A stretch of DNA of 9,039 bases from an uncultured Bacteroidota bacterium (GCA_903898215.1 CAIUEQ010000211.1:1-9039), one strand, 5' to 3'. Shown: positions 1 through 6,630, counted from the first letter of the stretch. Notes: generated by a model not told the origin, from the letters alone. A program made the numbers and translations.

Positions 1-47
1 GTTTGAACCTCACATTTTAAACTTTAAAACTTTTAAATTAATTGAGC

Positions 48-118
48 TCTTTGTGTTTTTTCTTTGTGTTCTCTGTGGTAAAATTAAGGATGTTCATTAA
101 TCACTAAGCACGCAAAGG
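48..118. repeat. Interspersed inverted repeat, CTTTGTG/CTCTGTGG type
   Basis: Two short blocks face each other. The stretch at about 49-79 carries CTTTGTG twice and ends in CTCTGTGGT. The block at 101-118 reads ATCACTAAGCACGCAAAG. The reverse complement of 62-79 (ACCACAGAGAACACAAAG) matches that second block at 13 of 18 positions, so this looks like an imperfect inverted repeat with a loop of about 20 nt. Motifs of this kind (ACCACAGAGAACACAAAG) are, from general knowledge, common in intergenic DNA of Bacteroidota. No gene or promoter is evident here. Whether it folds in RNA or is a mobile-repeat remnant cannot be told from one copy. Confidence 0.5.
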
Positions 119-158
119 TTTCAATAAACGCACTATTTAATTCTGAATTAAAATAGGT

Positions 159-351
159 CGCTCCTATGGAGCTTGAAATAATGAAATTTATATTTTCCTA
201 CAAACAGATTGTTCCTACGGAACATTTTTACTCTTGTTTTTCAAAGACAATTCATTTTTCAAATTGGAGATATATTGAAAATAATTTGCTCCGTAGGAGC
301 ATCCTGATTGTAGATATAATGAAAGACATAACATCGAGCTCCATAGGAGCG
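159..351. repeat. Inverted pair of ~65-nt GCTCC-TAY-GGAGC repeat elements
   Basis: Unit A (159-223) and unit B (288-351, read on the minus strand) are diverged copies of one element. Each begins with CGCTCCTATGGAGC, continues with an AT-rich middle containing ATGAAATTTATAT-like or ATTATATCTACA-like sequence, has CTACAAACAGATTG (A) or CTACAATCAGGATG (B), and ends with a second small palindrome (GTTCCTACGGAAC in A, GCTCCTACGGAGC in B). The four palindromes lie at 160-172, 211-223, 288-300 and 338-350 and have 5-bp perfect arms around a 3-nt centre. The 64-nt spacer 224-287 is AT-rich and shows nothing. The whole could fold into one long hairpin. An ORF at 166-384 is made of these repeats and is not believed to be a gene. 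The position is immediately 3' of thiF, so a role as transcript end or mRNA stabiliser is possible but unproven. Confidence 0.75.
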
Positions 352-411
352 CTCTGTTTTATTAAAGAGACACAAGTAAAATAATTCATGAATTTTTAAA
401 TAACATAATAT

Positions 412-1473
412 CTAAAAATCCATCAAACCATTTTTCAAGTTTGTCAGATTATTAAATCCATTTTGTTTTAATAATTCAATAGCTTTTTTGCTTCGCATAC
501 CGCTTTGGCAATGGATAATTACGGGAAGTATTGTAGATATTTTATCAAAGTTATTTTCTAATTCACCTAACGGAATCAATAACCCACCGATATTATTTAA
601 ATCGTATTCGTGAGGTTCTCTTACATCAATGAGTTGAAATTTTTCACTGAGCAGAATTTTATTTTTTAATTCATCAGCAGTAATTTCTTTCACTTTGGTA
701 TCACAAAAAAAATCATAATTGCCGAGTGTTTTGATAGTTTTATTTTCGGCAACAGATGAAAATTCGAACGTATTAAATTGCATCGTTAACGAATCGAACA
801 CCAATAATTTTCCACTTAACACTTCTCCGTTTCCGATAATCATTTTTATCGTTTCATTTGCCATCAAGCAACCAACTATTCCCGGTAAAACTCCCAGCAC
901 GCCTATTTCTGCACAGTTAGGAATTTCTCCCGGCTCAGGATATAAACAACGATATGTTGGCCCATCGTGATAATTAAAAACTGAAATTTGTCCCTGAAAT
1001 TTATAAATAGAACCCGACACAAATGGCTTGTTCAAAATCACACAAGCATCATTTACTAAATAGCGAGTTGCAAAATTATCAGAGCCATCAATGATGATAT
1101 CAAAATCTGAAAATAACTGCAATGCATTTTCGGAATTTAGGTAAGAAACTATCGGAATAATTTTGATGAACGAATTGAGTTCCGACAATTTTTTTGCAGC
1201 GATATCAGCTTTGTTTTTTCCAACATCATTTGATGAATATAAAATTTGTCGATGCAAATTACTCTCATCAACTTTATCCGAATCAATTATACCAATTGTT
1301 CCAACTCCTGCTGCTGCAAGATATTGCAACAGTGGACAACCTAACCCACCGGCACCAATCACCAAAACTTTTGCAAGCTTCAATTTTTGTTGTCCTTCCA
1401 ATCCAATTTCGGGTAGGATGATATGACGGTTATACCGTTTTAACTCATGCGGATTCAGCATCGTAATTTGCAT
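412..1473 (-). CDS. thiF: ThiF/MoeB-like ThiS adenylyltransferase with C-terminal rhodanese domain
   Basis: This is an E1-like enzyme that adenylates the C-terminal Gly of ThiS and helps convert it to the thiocarboxylate, the sulfur donor for thiazole formation in the cytoplasm. Visible signs are the ATP-binding loop VIGAGGLGCPLLQYLAAAG (residues 38-56), the acidic strand IIDSDKVDESNLHRQ (62-76), IIDGSDNFATR (127-137) and the NCAEIGVLG segment (186-194). Residues from about 262 to 353 form a rhodanese domain with active loop CQSGMRS, Cys322 being the expected persulfide carrier. The paired CxxC zinc motifs of classical MoeB/ThiF are absent: only single Cys176 (YRCLYP) and Cys257 occur at the expected places. 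It overlaps the end of thiH by 29 nt. A second Met at codon 5 would shorten the overlap to 17 nt, and the sequence does not decide between the two starts. The sequence alone would also fit MoeB; the operon argues for ThiF, and one protein could serve both pathways. Confidence 0.9.
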   Translation of the reverse strand: MQITMLNPHELKRYNRHIILPEIGLEGQQKLKLAKVLVIGAGGLGCPLLQYLAAAGVGTIGIIDSDKVDESNLHRQILYSSNDVGKNKADIAAKKLSELNSFIKIIPIVSYLNSENALQLFSDFDIIIDGSDNFATRYLVNDACVILNKPFVSGSIYKFQGQISVFNYHDGPTYRCLYPEPGEIPNCAEIGVLGVLPGIVGCLMANETIKMIIGNGEVLSGKLLVFDSLTMQFNTFEFSSVAENKTIKTLGNYDFFCDTKVKEITADELKNKILLSEKFQLIDVREPHEYDLNNIGGLLIPLGELENNFDKISTILPVIIHCQSGMRSKKAIELLKQNGFNNLTNLKNGLMDF

Positions 1474-2581
1474 TTGTTAGGCAACTATCCCAATCTTTCC
1501 ATACAGGTTCGTAGCCTTGTTGTTTTAACATTTCAGCAATTTGTTCAGTGGAACGTTCATCAGAAATATGAAATTGTTCCAGCGATTCAGGTTCTACAGC
1601 ATAACCACCGGGATTAGTTTTTGAACCGGCACTCATACTTGTAATTCCAAGTTTGATAATATTATTCCGAAAAACTTCATTCTCTCTAGTTGAAATCGAC
1701 AATTCAATTTGACCATTAAAAATCCGATAAGCACAAATCAATTGAACCAATTCTTTATCTGTCATGATCACTTTTGGCAATACCACTCCTTCAGCCGGAC
1801 GAAGTCGTGGAAATGAAATGGTATATTTTGTTTGCCAATATTTTTTCTCAAGATAATTTAAATGCAAGGTGTTAAAAAATGAGTCAGTTCTCCAATCTTC
1901 CAAACCAATCAACACTCCTAAACCTATTTTATAAATTCCTGCTTTGCCAAGTCTGTCGGGAGTTTCGAGGCGGTAATCGAAATTTGATTTTCTTCCTTTT
2001 GTATGATGAATATTATAATCGGCTTTATGATATGTTTCCTGATAAACCAAAACAGTATTCAACCCTTCAGCAATTAATTCTTCATATTCATGTTGATCGA
2101 GCGGTTGCACTTCAACAGAAATATGCGAGAAAAATGGTCGAACTAATTTGATGGCATTTTTCAAATACGGAACACCAACTGTTTGATTTGCTTCACCTGT
2201 TACAAGTAATACATGATCATACCCAAGCATTTTTATTGCTTCCACTTCTTTCAAAATTTCGGCATCTGTTAATGTTTTTCTTTTGATATGATTATCGAAA
2301 CTGAAACCACAATACGTACAAATATTTTGGCATTCGTTTGAAAGGTAAAGCGGAACATACATCTGTACTGTTTTGCCAAAACGTTTTCTGGTAAGCTGCT
2401 GACTAAGCTGTGCCATCTTCTCCAAATGAGGCATCGCTGCTGGTGATATGAGCGCCTTGAAATCTTCAAGTGTTCTATTCTCTTTTTGCAAAGCATTCAA
2501 TACATCTGCTTCGGTTTTCGAATAGATACTTGCTTTTACTTCGTCCCAATTATAAGTGTTGAATATTTCTTTAAATTCCAT
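1445..2581 (-). CDS. thiH: 2-iminoacetate synthase (tyrosine lyase), radical SAM
   Basis: ThiH cleaves tyrosine with a 5'-deoxyadenosyl radical to give dehydroglycine (2-iminoacetate) and p-cresol; dehydroglycine feeds ThiG. The radical SAM cluster motif CQNICTYC supplies Cys84, Cys88 and Cys91 (CX3CX2C), followed by the ThiH-typical GFSFDNHIKRKTL. Other recognisable family stretches are LLVTGEANQTVGVPYL (125-140), EVQPLDQHEYEEL (157-169), YQETYH (180-185), GVLIGLEDWR (222-231), SFPRLRPAEG (256-265) and SAGSKTNPGGY (317-327). The length of 378 aa is usual. Having ThiH rather than the oxidase ThiO suggests an oxygen-sensitive, anaerobe- or microaerobe-compatible route (inference). The start codon lies only 7 nt from an inverted repeat of the GxxExxY cassette, so its leader is partly repeat DNA. 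Its stop lies inside thiF, which suggests translational coupling. Confidence 0.97.
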   Translation of the reverse strand: MEFKEIFNTYNWDEVKASIYSKTEADVLNALQKENRTLEDFKALISPAAMPHLEKMAQLSQQLTRKRFGKTVQMYVPLYLSNECQNICTYCGFSFDNHIKRKTLTDAEILKEVEAIKMLGYDHVLLVTGEANQTVGVPYLKNAIKLVRPFFSHISVEVQPLDQHEYEELIAEGLNTVLVYQETYHKADYNIHHTKGRKSNFDYRLETPDRLGKAGIYKIGLGVLIGLEDWRTDSFFNTLHLNYLEKKYWQTKYTISFPRLRPAEGVVLPKVIMTDKELVQLICAYRIFNGQIELSISTRENEVFRNNIIKLGITSMSAGSKTNPGGYAVEPESLEQFHISDERSTEQIAEMLKQQGYEPVWKDWDSCLTNANYDAESA

Positions 2582-2588
2582 TTTTATT

Positions 2589-2617
2589 TCTCGCTGATCT
2601 CGCGGATTACCGCAGAT
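2589..2617. repeat. Left terminal inverted repeat of the GxxExxY cassette
   Basis: This is a 29-nt block of three CGC-containing segments, beginning TCTCGCTGATCT on the plus strand and ending in CGCAGAT. It matches the reverse complement of 3014-3042 at 24 of 29 positions, with no gap needed. It sits 4 nt beyond the stop codon of the GxxExxY gene and 7 nt upstream of the thiH start codon. I saw no convincing target-site duplication outside the two repeats. Confidence 0.8.
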
Positions 2618-2621
2618 TTTT

Positions 2622-2999
2622 CTATAATTTATTTACTATTCTTGTGATACCATCCGAAATATTATCGGTATTAAAATTTACTAAAACGCCCAATTTTCTA
2701 TCGGTAAGTTTTAAATAGGTGAGTAACTGTTTGTGATGAACTGGTGCTAAAATCTCAACAGATTTTATTTCAATAATTACTTTGTCATTGATTAATAAAT
2801 CTATTCTAAATCCCAAATCTAATTTCACACCATCGTAATAAACTGGCACAGCAACTTGCGATTCAACATGCAAGCCACCTTTCATTATTTCATGCTTGAG
2901 AGTGGCTTCATATACAGATTCTAACAATCCTGGTCCAAGCGAATTGTATACTTTAAAAATCGCTCCTCTAATTATATATGAGATTTCATTTTCGTTCAT
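2622..2999 (-). CDS. GxxExxY family protein, PD-(D/E)XK-like fold predicted
   Basis: This small 125-aa protein carries the family signature GLLESVY at residues 24-30 within GPGLLESVYEATL. It is followed by GFRIDLLINDKVIIEIKS (63-80), where Asp67, Glu77 and Lys79 are arranged like the acidic, acidic and basic residues of PD-(D/E)XK nucleases, and then by HKQLLTYLKL (89-98). The family is widespread in Bacteroidota and related environmental bacteria and has no settled function; a nuclease-like fold is the usual suggestion and activity is unproven. The gene is complete and in the operon direction, so it is probably co-transcribed between thiG and thiH. It has no visible link to thiamine. Both sides carry inverted copies of the CGCAGA-type repeat, which makes it look like a small inserted cassette of about 455 bp (2589-3042). 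Confidence 0.9.
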   Translation of the reverse strand: MNENEISYIIRGAIFKVYNSLGPGLLESVYEATLKHEIMKGGLHVESQVAVPVYYDGVKLDLGFRIDLLINDKVIIEIKSVEILAPVHHKQLLTYLKLTDRKLGVLVNFNTDNISDGITRIVNKL

Positions 3000-3013
3000 T
3001 TCTGCTTAATTTT

Positions 3014-3042
3014 CTCTGCGCAAATCCGCGAAATCTGCGAGA
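3014..3042. repeat. Right terminal inverted repeat of the GxxExxY cassette
   Basis: Read on the minus strand from 3042, this block starts TCTCGCAGATTT, continues with CGCGGATTTG and ends in CGCAGAG. This is the 12/10/7-nt layout seen in the partner at 2589-2617 and in the two halves of 5947-6011. It occupies most of the 53-nt gap between the thiG stop and the start of the GxxExxY gene, so it would be transcribed as part of the operon mRNA. Confidence 0.8.
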
Positions 3043-3052
3043 GTACTTTTCG

Positions 3053-3820
3053 CTAATCTAAAAATGCTGTTAACGGACTGCTTGCTTCTGCATAATTTTT
3101 TGGTCGTGCAAGTTTTGCTTCGTAAGCCATTCGTCCTGCTTCTATTGCCAGTTTAAAAGCGATTGCCATTTGAATCGGATTCTCCGAAACGGCAATTGCG
3201 GTATTCACCAACACAGCATCAGCTCCCATTTCCATTGCTTCGGCAGCATGTGATGGAGCACCTATTCCGGCATCAATAACCACAGGAATTTTACTTTGCT
3301 CGATAATTATTTCCAAAAAATCTTTTGCGCGTAATCCTTTATTACTTCCAATTGGTGCACCTAAAGGCATCACAGCAGCTGTCCCAACTTCTTCCAAACG
3401 TTTACACAAAACAGGATCAGCATGAATATAAGGCAACACGATGAAACCTAATTTCACTAACTCTTCGGCAGCTTTTAATGTTTCGATAGGATCGGGTAAA
3501 AGGTATTTCGGATCAGGATGAATTTCTAATTTTATCCAATTTGTTTCTAAAGCTTCACGAGCAAGTTGCGCAGCAAAAACAGCTTCCTTTGCTGTTCGAA
3601 CTCCAGAGGTATTTGGCAATAAATTAAATTGTGGATGTAATAAATGTTTTAAAATATCATCAGCACCATTTTTAGTGTCGACACGTTTTAATGCAACTGT
3701 TACAAGCTCGGAGCCCGATGCTAACAATGCTTCTTCCATCAAAATTGAAGAAGAGAATTTTCCTGTTCCCGTAAATAATCGTGAGTTAAATATTTTTCCT
3801 GCTATGATTAATTTTTCCAT
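3053..3820 (-). CDS. thiG: Thiazole synthase ThiG
   Basis: ThiG is a TIM-barrel enzyme that condenses 1-deoxy-D-xylulose 5-phosphate, dehydroglycine and the sulfur of ThiS thiocarboxylate into the thiazole phosphate. It closely resembles the enterobacterial type: SRLFTGTGKFSSS (13-25), TVALKRVDTKNG (41-52), LLPNTSGVRTAKEAV (67-81), TNWIKLEIHPDPKYLLPD (93-110), VMPLGAPIGSN (150-160), VIDAGIGAPSHAA (181-193) and GADAVLVNTAIA (199-210). Lys97 in WIKLEI is at the position of the Schiff-base lysine that captures the ketose. The length of 255 aa is normal. It follows thiE after only 6 nt, so the two are clearly co-translated neighbours. Downstream, the GxxExxY cassette separates it from its functional partner thiH. 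Confidence 0.97.
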   Translation of the reverse strand: MEKLIIAGKIFNSRLFTGTGKFSSSILMEEALLASGSELVTVALKRVDTKNGADDILKHLLHPQFNLLPNTSGVRTAKEAVFAAQLAREALETNWIKLEIHPDPKYLLPDPIETLKAAEELVKLGFIVLPYIHADPVLCKRLEEVGTAAVMPLGAPIGSNKGLRAKDFLEIIIEQSKIPVVIDAGIGAPSHAAEAMEMGADAVLVNTAIAVSENPIQMAIAFKLAIEAGRMAYEAKLARPKNYAEASSPLTAFLD

Positions 3821-3826
3821 TTCATT

Positions 3827-4480
3827 TTAAATAGATTGTGAATTTTGTTTGAGATATTTTGATATTGTTTGCACGAATTGTTCTGCTGATTCTGATTTGT
3901 TTTCTGCTAAATTTATTGCTGATGAAATTGCAATTCCATGAATTCCTAGTTCCAGCAACGATTGAATGTCGTCAACTTTTATTCCGCCTATTGCGATAAA
4001 TGGAATTTGTAAAGACGTTTCATGAAACGTCTCAACGATTTTTTTATAACCATCAATTCCTATGATTGGACTTAACATTTCTTTTGTTGAGGTAAAACGA
4101 AAAGGTCCGAGACCAATGTAATCAACCTTGTTTTCAATTTGAAATTTTGCTTCCTCAAGATTATGAGCAGTACCTCCGATGATAAAATGATCTCCCAAAA
4201 TATTTCGCGCTTCTTTGGGGTTCATGTCATTCAATCCAAGATGAACACCATCAGCACCAATTTCTTTTGCAAGAGTTACATTGTCGTTGATGATGAATGT
4301 TGCTCCATGTTTTTTACAAACTGTTTGTACTTCGATGGCTATTTTTTTCCATTCATCATAAGGAATATTTTTTACACGCAACTGCACCCAATCCACTCCA
4401 CCTGAGCATGCAAATTCTGCAAGTTCAGCATGCGAAAACTTTTCAGTTTGTTGAGTGATGTAATGTAAATGTGAAATCAT
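3827..4480 (-). CDS. thiE: Thiamine-phosphate synthase ThiE
   Basis: ThiE is a TIM-barrel enzyme joining HMP-PP and the carboxylated thiazole phosphate into thiamine phosphate with release of pyrophosphate. Family signs are VDWVQLRVKN (29-38), FIINDNVTLAKEIGADGVHLG (62-82; the NDN and GVHLG parts are the strongest), the phosphate-binding IGGTAHN (101-107), YIGLGPFRFTSTKE (121-134) and IPFIAIGGI (159-167). The usual LGQ.D loop reads LGLND here, a mild deviation. The 217 aa is ordinary length. The related thiazole tautomerase TenI is the main alternative, but with the GPFRFTSTK stretch and as the only such gene here, ThiE is the better call. The start ATG overlaps the carbonic anhydrase TGA as ATGA, which is typical of translational coupling. 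Confidence 0.92.
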   Translation of the reverse strand: MISHLHYITQQTEKFSHAELAEFACSGGVDWVQLRVKNIPYDEWKKIAIEVQTVCKKHGATFIINDNVTLAKEIGADGVHLGLNDMNPKEARNILGDHFIIGGTAHNLEEAKFQIENKVDYIGLGPFRFTSTKEMLSPIIGIDGYKKIVETFHETSLQIPFIAIGGIKVDDIQSLLELGIHGIAISSAINLAENKSESAEQFVQTISKYLKQNSQSI

Positions 4481-5151
4481 TTTTTCTTTTTTGCGACAAC
4501 TTTTTTTGTTGCTGCCTTTTCAATTTTATAAATATGACTCATCTCAGAATTATCACGAACTGTTAAATTCAAATCTTTGATAATGCCGTTTGAAACATCA
4601 TATGCCCATCCGTGAACATGCGGTCGTCCGTGCTCTTCCCAGGCACTTTGAATGATAGAAGTCTTACATAAATTATAAACTTGTTCAACAACATTTAATT
4701 CCGTTAATCTTCTGTCGCGCAGATCCAGATCTTCAATTGCATCCAGTTCTTCCTGATGTAAACGATACACATCTTTGATGCTTCGCAACCAATTATCAAT
4801 GATGCCACCGAAATTATTTTTGCTCATTGCTGCAGCAATTCCACCACAGTGATAATGACCACAAACGATCACATGTTTTACATGCAAAATATTTACTGCA
4901 AAATCGAGCACACTTAGCAAATTGGTATCAGTATGAATCACCATATTTGCAATATTGCGATGTACAAAAATTTCACCCGACATGGTTCCAGTAATTTCAT
5001 TTGCAGGAACACGGCTGTCAGAGCAACCAATCCACAATACAGGTGGCTGCTGACCTTTAGCAAGTTTCTTAAAAAAAGTTGGATCTTCCTCCATCTTCTT
5101 GGCAACCCATTTTTTGTTACCGCTTAAGAGTTTTTTATAAAGTTTTTCCAT
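4477..5151 (-). CDS. Beta-class carbonic anhydrase
   Basis: This cytoplasmic zinc enzyme interconverts CO2 and bicarbonate. The zinc and catalytic residues are all present: Cys43, Asp45 and Arg47 in GCSDSR (42-47), and His99 and Cys102 in CGHYHCGG (97-104). Further family stretches are VHRNIANMV (63-71), VLDFAVNILHVKHVIV (81-96) and HGWAYDVSNG near residue 180-190. No signal peptide is seen, and the length matches the Can type of about 220 aa. The C-terminus ends in an unusual Ala/Lys-rich tail (from about 213, AATKKVVAKKKK). It starts 2 nt after thiD stops and its TGA overlaps the thiE ATG, so it is built into the thiD-thiE translation unit. A role in thiamine synthesis is not established; bicarbonate supply for purine synthesis, which shares the precursor AIR with ThiC, is one possible reason (inference). 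Confidence 0.95.
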   Translation of the reverse strand: MEKLYKKLLSGNKKWVAKKMEEDPTFFKKLAKGQQPPVLWIGCSDSRVPANEITGTMSGEIFVHRNIANMVIHTDTNLLSVLDFAVNILHVKHVIVCGHYHCGGIAAAMSKNNFGGIIDNWLRSIKDVYRLHQEELDAIEDLDLRDRRLTELNVVEQVYNLCKTSIIQSAWEEHGRPHVHGWAYDVSNGIIKDLNLTVRDNSEMSHIYKIEKAATKKVVAKKKK

Positions 5152-5153
5152 AA

Positions 5154-5930
5154 TTATATTTTATGATAACCCAATAAATATTTGTTGCTGTTTAAAAATT
5201 CAGCAGTGTATTGTTTTGCGCGTAAACATGCACGATGCAATTTAAATTCTTTTGCGAGATTAGCAGTGATGGCTGATGAAAGTACACACCCTGAACCATG
5301 TTTGCCAAATTCAATTTTTTGTTTTGCACGAAATGAAAAATCTTTTCCATCGGTTGTAAATAAAAAATCTCTTCCTAAATCATTTTCATTATGACCGCCT
5401 TTTAAAAACACATGACAAAATTTTGATAAATCTTTTGCTGCTTTTTTTTCATCTTGTTCACCTGTTAATGTTTTTATTTCTTCAAAATTTGGTGTGATGA
5501 GAGAAATGTTTTTACAAATTTCTTCCAGTTTTAATCTCTCAATTTTATCGTGAAAGTTGAAGCCGGCACTAGCTTTTAGGATTGGATCCCAAATGATTTT
5601 AGGATTTGAGATATTAGAATTAAGATGTAAGATTAGTTGATGAAGAATGTCTAAGTTTTCTATTAAACCAATTTTGATATACTCAAATTGAAAGCGTTTT
5701 TGAAGAACAGAAATTTGTTCAATTATTTTTTCTAAAGGTATCCATTCAACCTTTTCAAAATCCAAATCATTCTGAAAAGTTAACGCACTCATTACACCAA
5801 AACCAGAAACTTTATTTGCTTCAAATGTTTTTATATCAGCAAGCAAACCCGCGCCACCACTTGGGTCGAAGCCGGCAATGGAGAGAACGTTTGGACGTTT
5901 AGGGTTTGTAGTTTGTAATTTGTTTGTCAT
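5154..5930 (-). CDS. thiD: Hydroxymethylpyrimidine/phosphomethylpyrimidine kinase ThiD
   Basis: ThiD is a ribokinase-fold enzyme that phosphorylates HMP and HMP-P to HMP-PP, the pyrimidine substrate of ThiE. It shows the family N-terminal substrate motif SIAGFDPSGGAGLLADIKTF (17-36), WDPILKASAG (114-123), ITPNFEEIKTLTGE (145-158), FLKGGHNEND (175-184) and the anion-hole/catalytic loop HGSGCVLSSAI (211-221) with Cys215. The length of 258 aa is typical. The N-terminal dozen residues (MTNKLQTTNPKR) are low-complexity and probably non-conserved, but no other Met lies before the conserved motif, so this start is kept. The start codon is 16 nt from the hairpin repeat 5947-6011, which separates it from the ORF6N gene upstream. 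The stop is 2 nt from the carbonic anhydrase start. Confidence 0.94.
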   Translation of the reverse strand: MTNKLQTTNPKRPNVLSIAGFDPSGGAGLLADIKTFEANKVSGFGVMSALTFQNDLDFEKVEWIPLEKIIEQISVLQKRFQFEYIKIGLIENLDILHQLILHLNSNISNPKIIWDPILKASAGFNFHDKIERLKLEEICKNISLITPNFEEIKTLTGEQDEKKAAKDLSKFCHVFLKGGHNENDLGRDFLFTTDGKDFSFRAKQKIEFGKHGSGCVLSSAITANLAKEFKLHRACLRAKQYTAEFLNSNKYLLGYHKI

Positions 5931-5946
5931 TCGTTATTTTTATCTC

Positions 5947-6011
5947 TCTCGTAGATAACGTGGATAAACGCAGATGAAAAATGTCTGCGAAAATCTGCGA
6001 AATCTGCGAGC
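5947..6011. repeat. Hairpin repeat: two inverted 29-nt CGCAGA units
   Basis: The left unit 5947-5975 starts TCTCGTAGATAA and the right unit 5983-6011, read on the minus strand, starts GCTCGCAGATTT. Both follow the same 12/10/7-nt layout as the repeats around the GxxExxY gene. Only 7 nt (5976-5982) lie between them, so the transcript could form an imperfect hairpin of about 29-nt arms. The right unit is very regular, with three TCTGCGA cores 9-10 nt apart. It lies 8 nt beyond the ORF6N stop and 16 nt before the thiD start. It could end or attenuate transcription, but no U-tract of the classical terminator form follows it toward thiD. Confidence 0.8.
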
Positions 6012-6019
6012 AAATTTTT

Positions 6020-6553
6020 TTATTCTTCTTCGCTTCTTTTAAAACCTATTCTTTTTCTTGGTTCACTTTTTTCTTGAACAAGTTGCTTCATATATTCAAA
6101 AATCAGATTTATTTTTTCATCATGCGATTCTGTTTTATGTTCTAATTGCTCCAACTTTAAAAGGATGTCTTTATGAGTTGAAAGAAACTTCCGCATTTTA
6201 GTATAAACACGAATAATTTGAATGTTTACATCAATTGCTCTTTCTGAATTTAAAACACTTGAAAGCATTGCCACACCTTGTTCAGTAAATGCATAAGGCA
6301 CCTTTCTTGTGCCTCCCCAACTTGATGTTGCAGATTGCAATATCAAGTTTTGAAATTCCTCTTTTGAAATTTGAAACATAAAGTCGTTAGGGAATCTTGT
6401 AGTGTTCCTTCGTACTGCCAAATTCAAATTACCAGTTGTTACACCATAAAGCTCTGCCAAATCTTTATCGAGCATAACTTTTTCACCACGAATAATGACA
6501 ATCTTGTTCATTATCGTGTGCTCTTGTGCTGAGTATGTTATTGTTTTTTTCAT
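6020..6553 (-). CDS. ORF6N domain-containing protein (putative DNA-binding)
   Basis: This 177-aa protein has an N-terminal ORF6N domain (about residues 16-100), the KilA-N-type putative DNA-binding module first seen in phage and viral proteins. Recognisable stretches are IVIIRGEKVMLDKDLAELYG (18-37), LAVRRNTTRFPNDFMFQIS (45-63) and the YAFTEQGVAMLSSVLNS segment (87-103). A charged predicted coiled coil (about 125-160) follows, and then the PRKRIGF tail (165-171) that I recognise in the chromosomal Bacteroidota members, so the gene looks full length. A shorter start at Met15 (MNKIVIIRG) is possible. The biological role is unknown; relatives are common as solitary chromosomal genes rather than within phages. 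It sits on the operon strand between thiC and thiD with CGCAGA-type repeats on both sides, and no thiamine function is suggested by the sequence. Confidence 0.88.
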   Translation of the reverse strand: MKKTITYSAQEHTIMNKIVIIRGEKVMLDKDLAELYGVTTGNLNLAVRRNTTRFPNDFMFQISKEEFQNLILQSATSSWGGTRKVPYAFTEQGVAMLSSVLNSERAIDVNIQIIRVYTKMRKFLSTHKDILLKLEQLEHKTESHDEKINLIFEYMKQLVQEKSEPRKRIGFKRSEEE

Positions 6554-6586
6554 ATTTTTGGTATGTTGAGTTGTTTCATTGTTTTA

Positions 6587-6630
6587 TCTCGCAAATAAAA
6601 TCATTCAGCGAAACCTGTGTAATCTGTGGC
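6587..6630. repeat. Degenerate CGCAGA/CTGTGTAATCTGTGGC repeat upstream of the ORF6N gene
   Basis: The block begins TCTCGCAAATAA, a worn version of the TCTCGCAGATTT unit start. It ends in CTGTGTAATCTGTGGC (6615-6630), whose reverse complement GCCACAGATTACACAG also opens the repeat at 8891. It forms the upstream border of the ORF6N gene. Its last 10 nt belong to the exact 50-bp repeat described at 6621-6670. Confidence 0.55.

Noticed and set aside
166..384. 72-codon plus-strand reading frame left of thiF
   Set aside because: It is made almost wholly of the GCTCC-TAY-GGAGC inverted elements and AT-rich spacer, has no recognisable domain, and runs against the operon. It is treated as repeat DNA.
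384..393. ATTCATGAAT palindrome after thiF as an intrinsic terminator
   Set aside because: A perfect 10-bp AT-rich palindrome with no loop cannot form a useful hairpin, and no U-run follows a stable stem.
719..1426. Plus-strand reading frames of 75-87 codons opposite thiF
   Set aside because: They are antisense shadows of a clearly conserved coding region and have no family features.
2582..3052. Target-site duplication around the GxxExxY cassette
   Set aside because: The flanks just outside the inverted repeats (TTTTATT on the left, GTACTTTTCG on the right) share no clear direct repeat.
5984..6011. Three TCTGCGA cores as a CRISPR-like array
   Set aside because: The period is only 9-10 nt with no spacers of CRISPR size and no cas genes; it is part of a 29-nt hairpin repeat.
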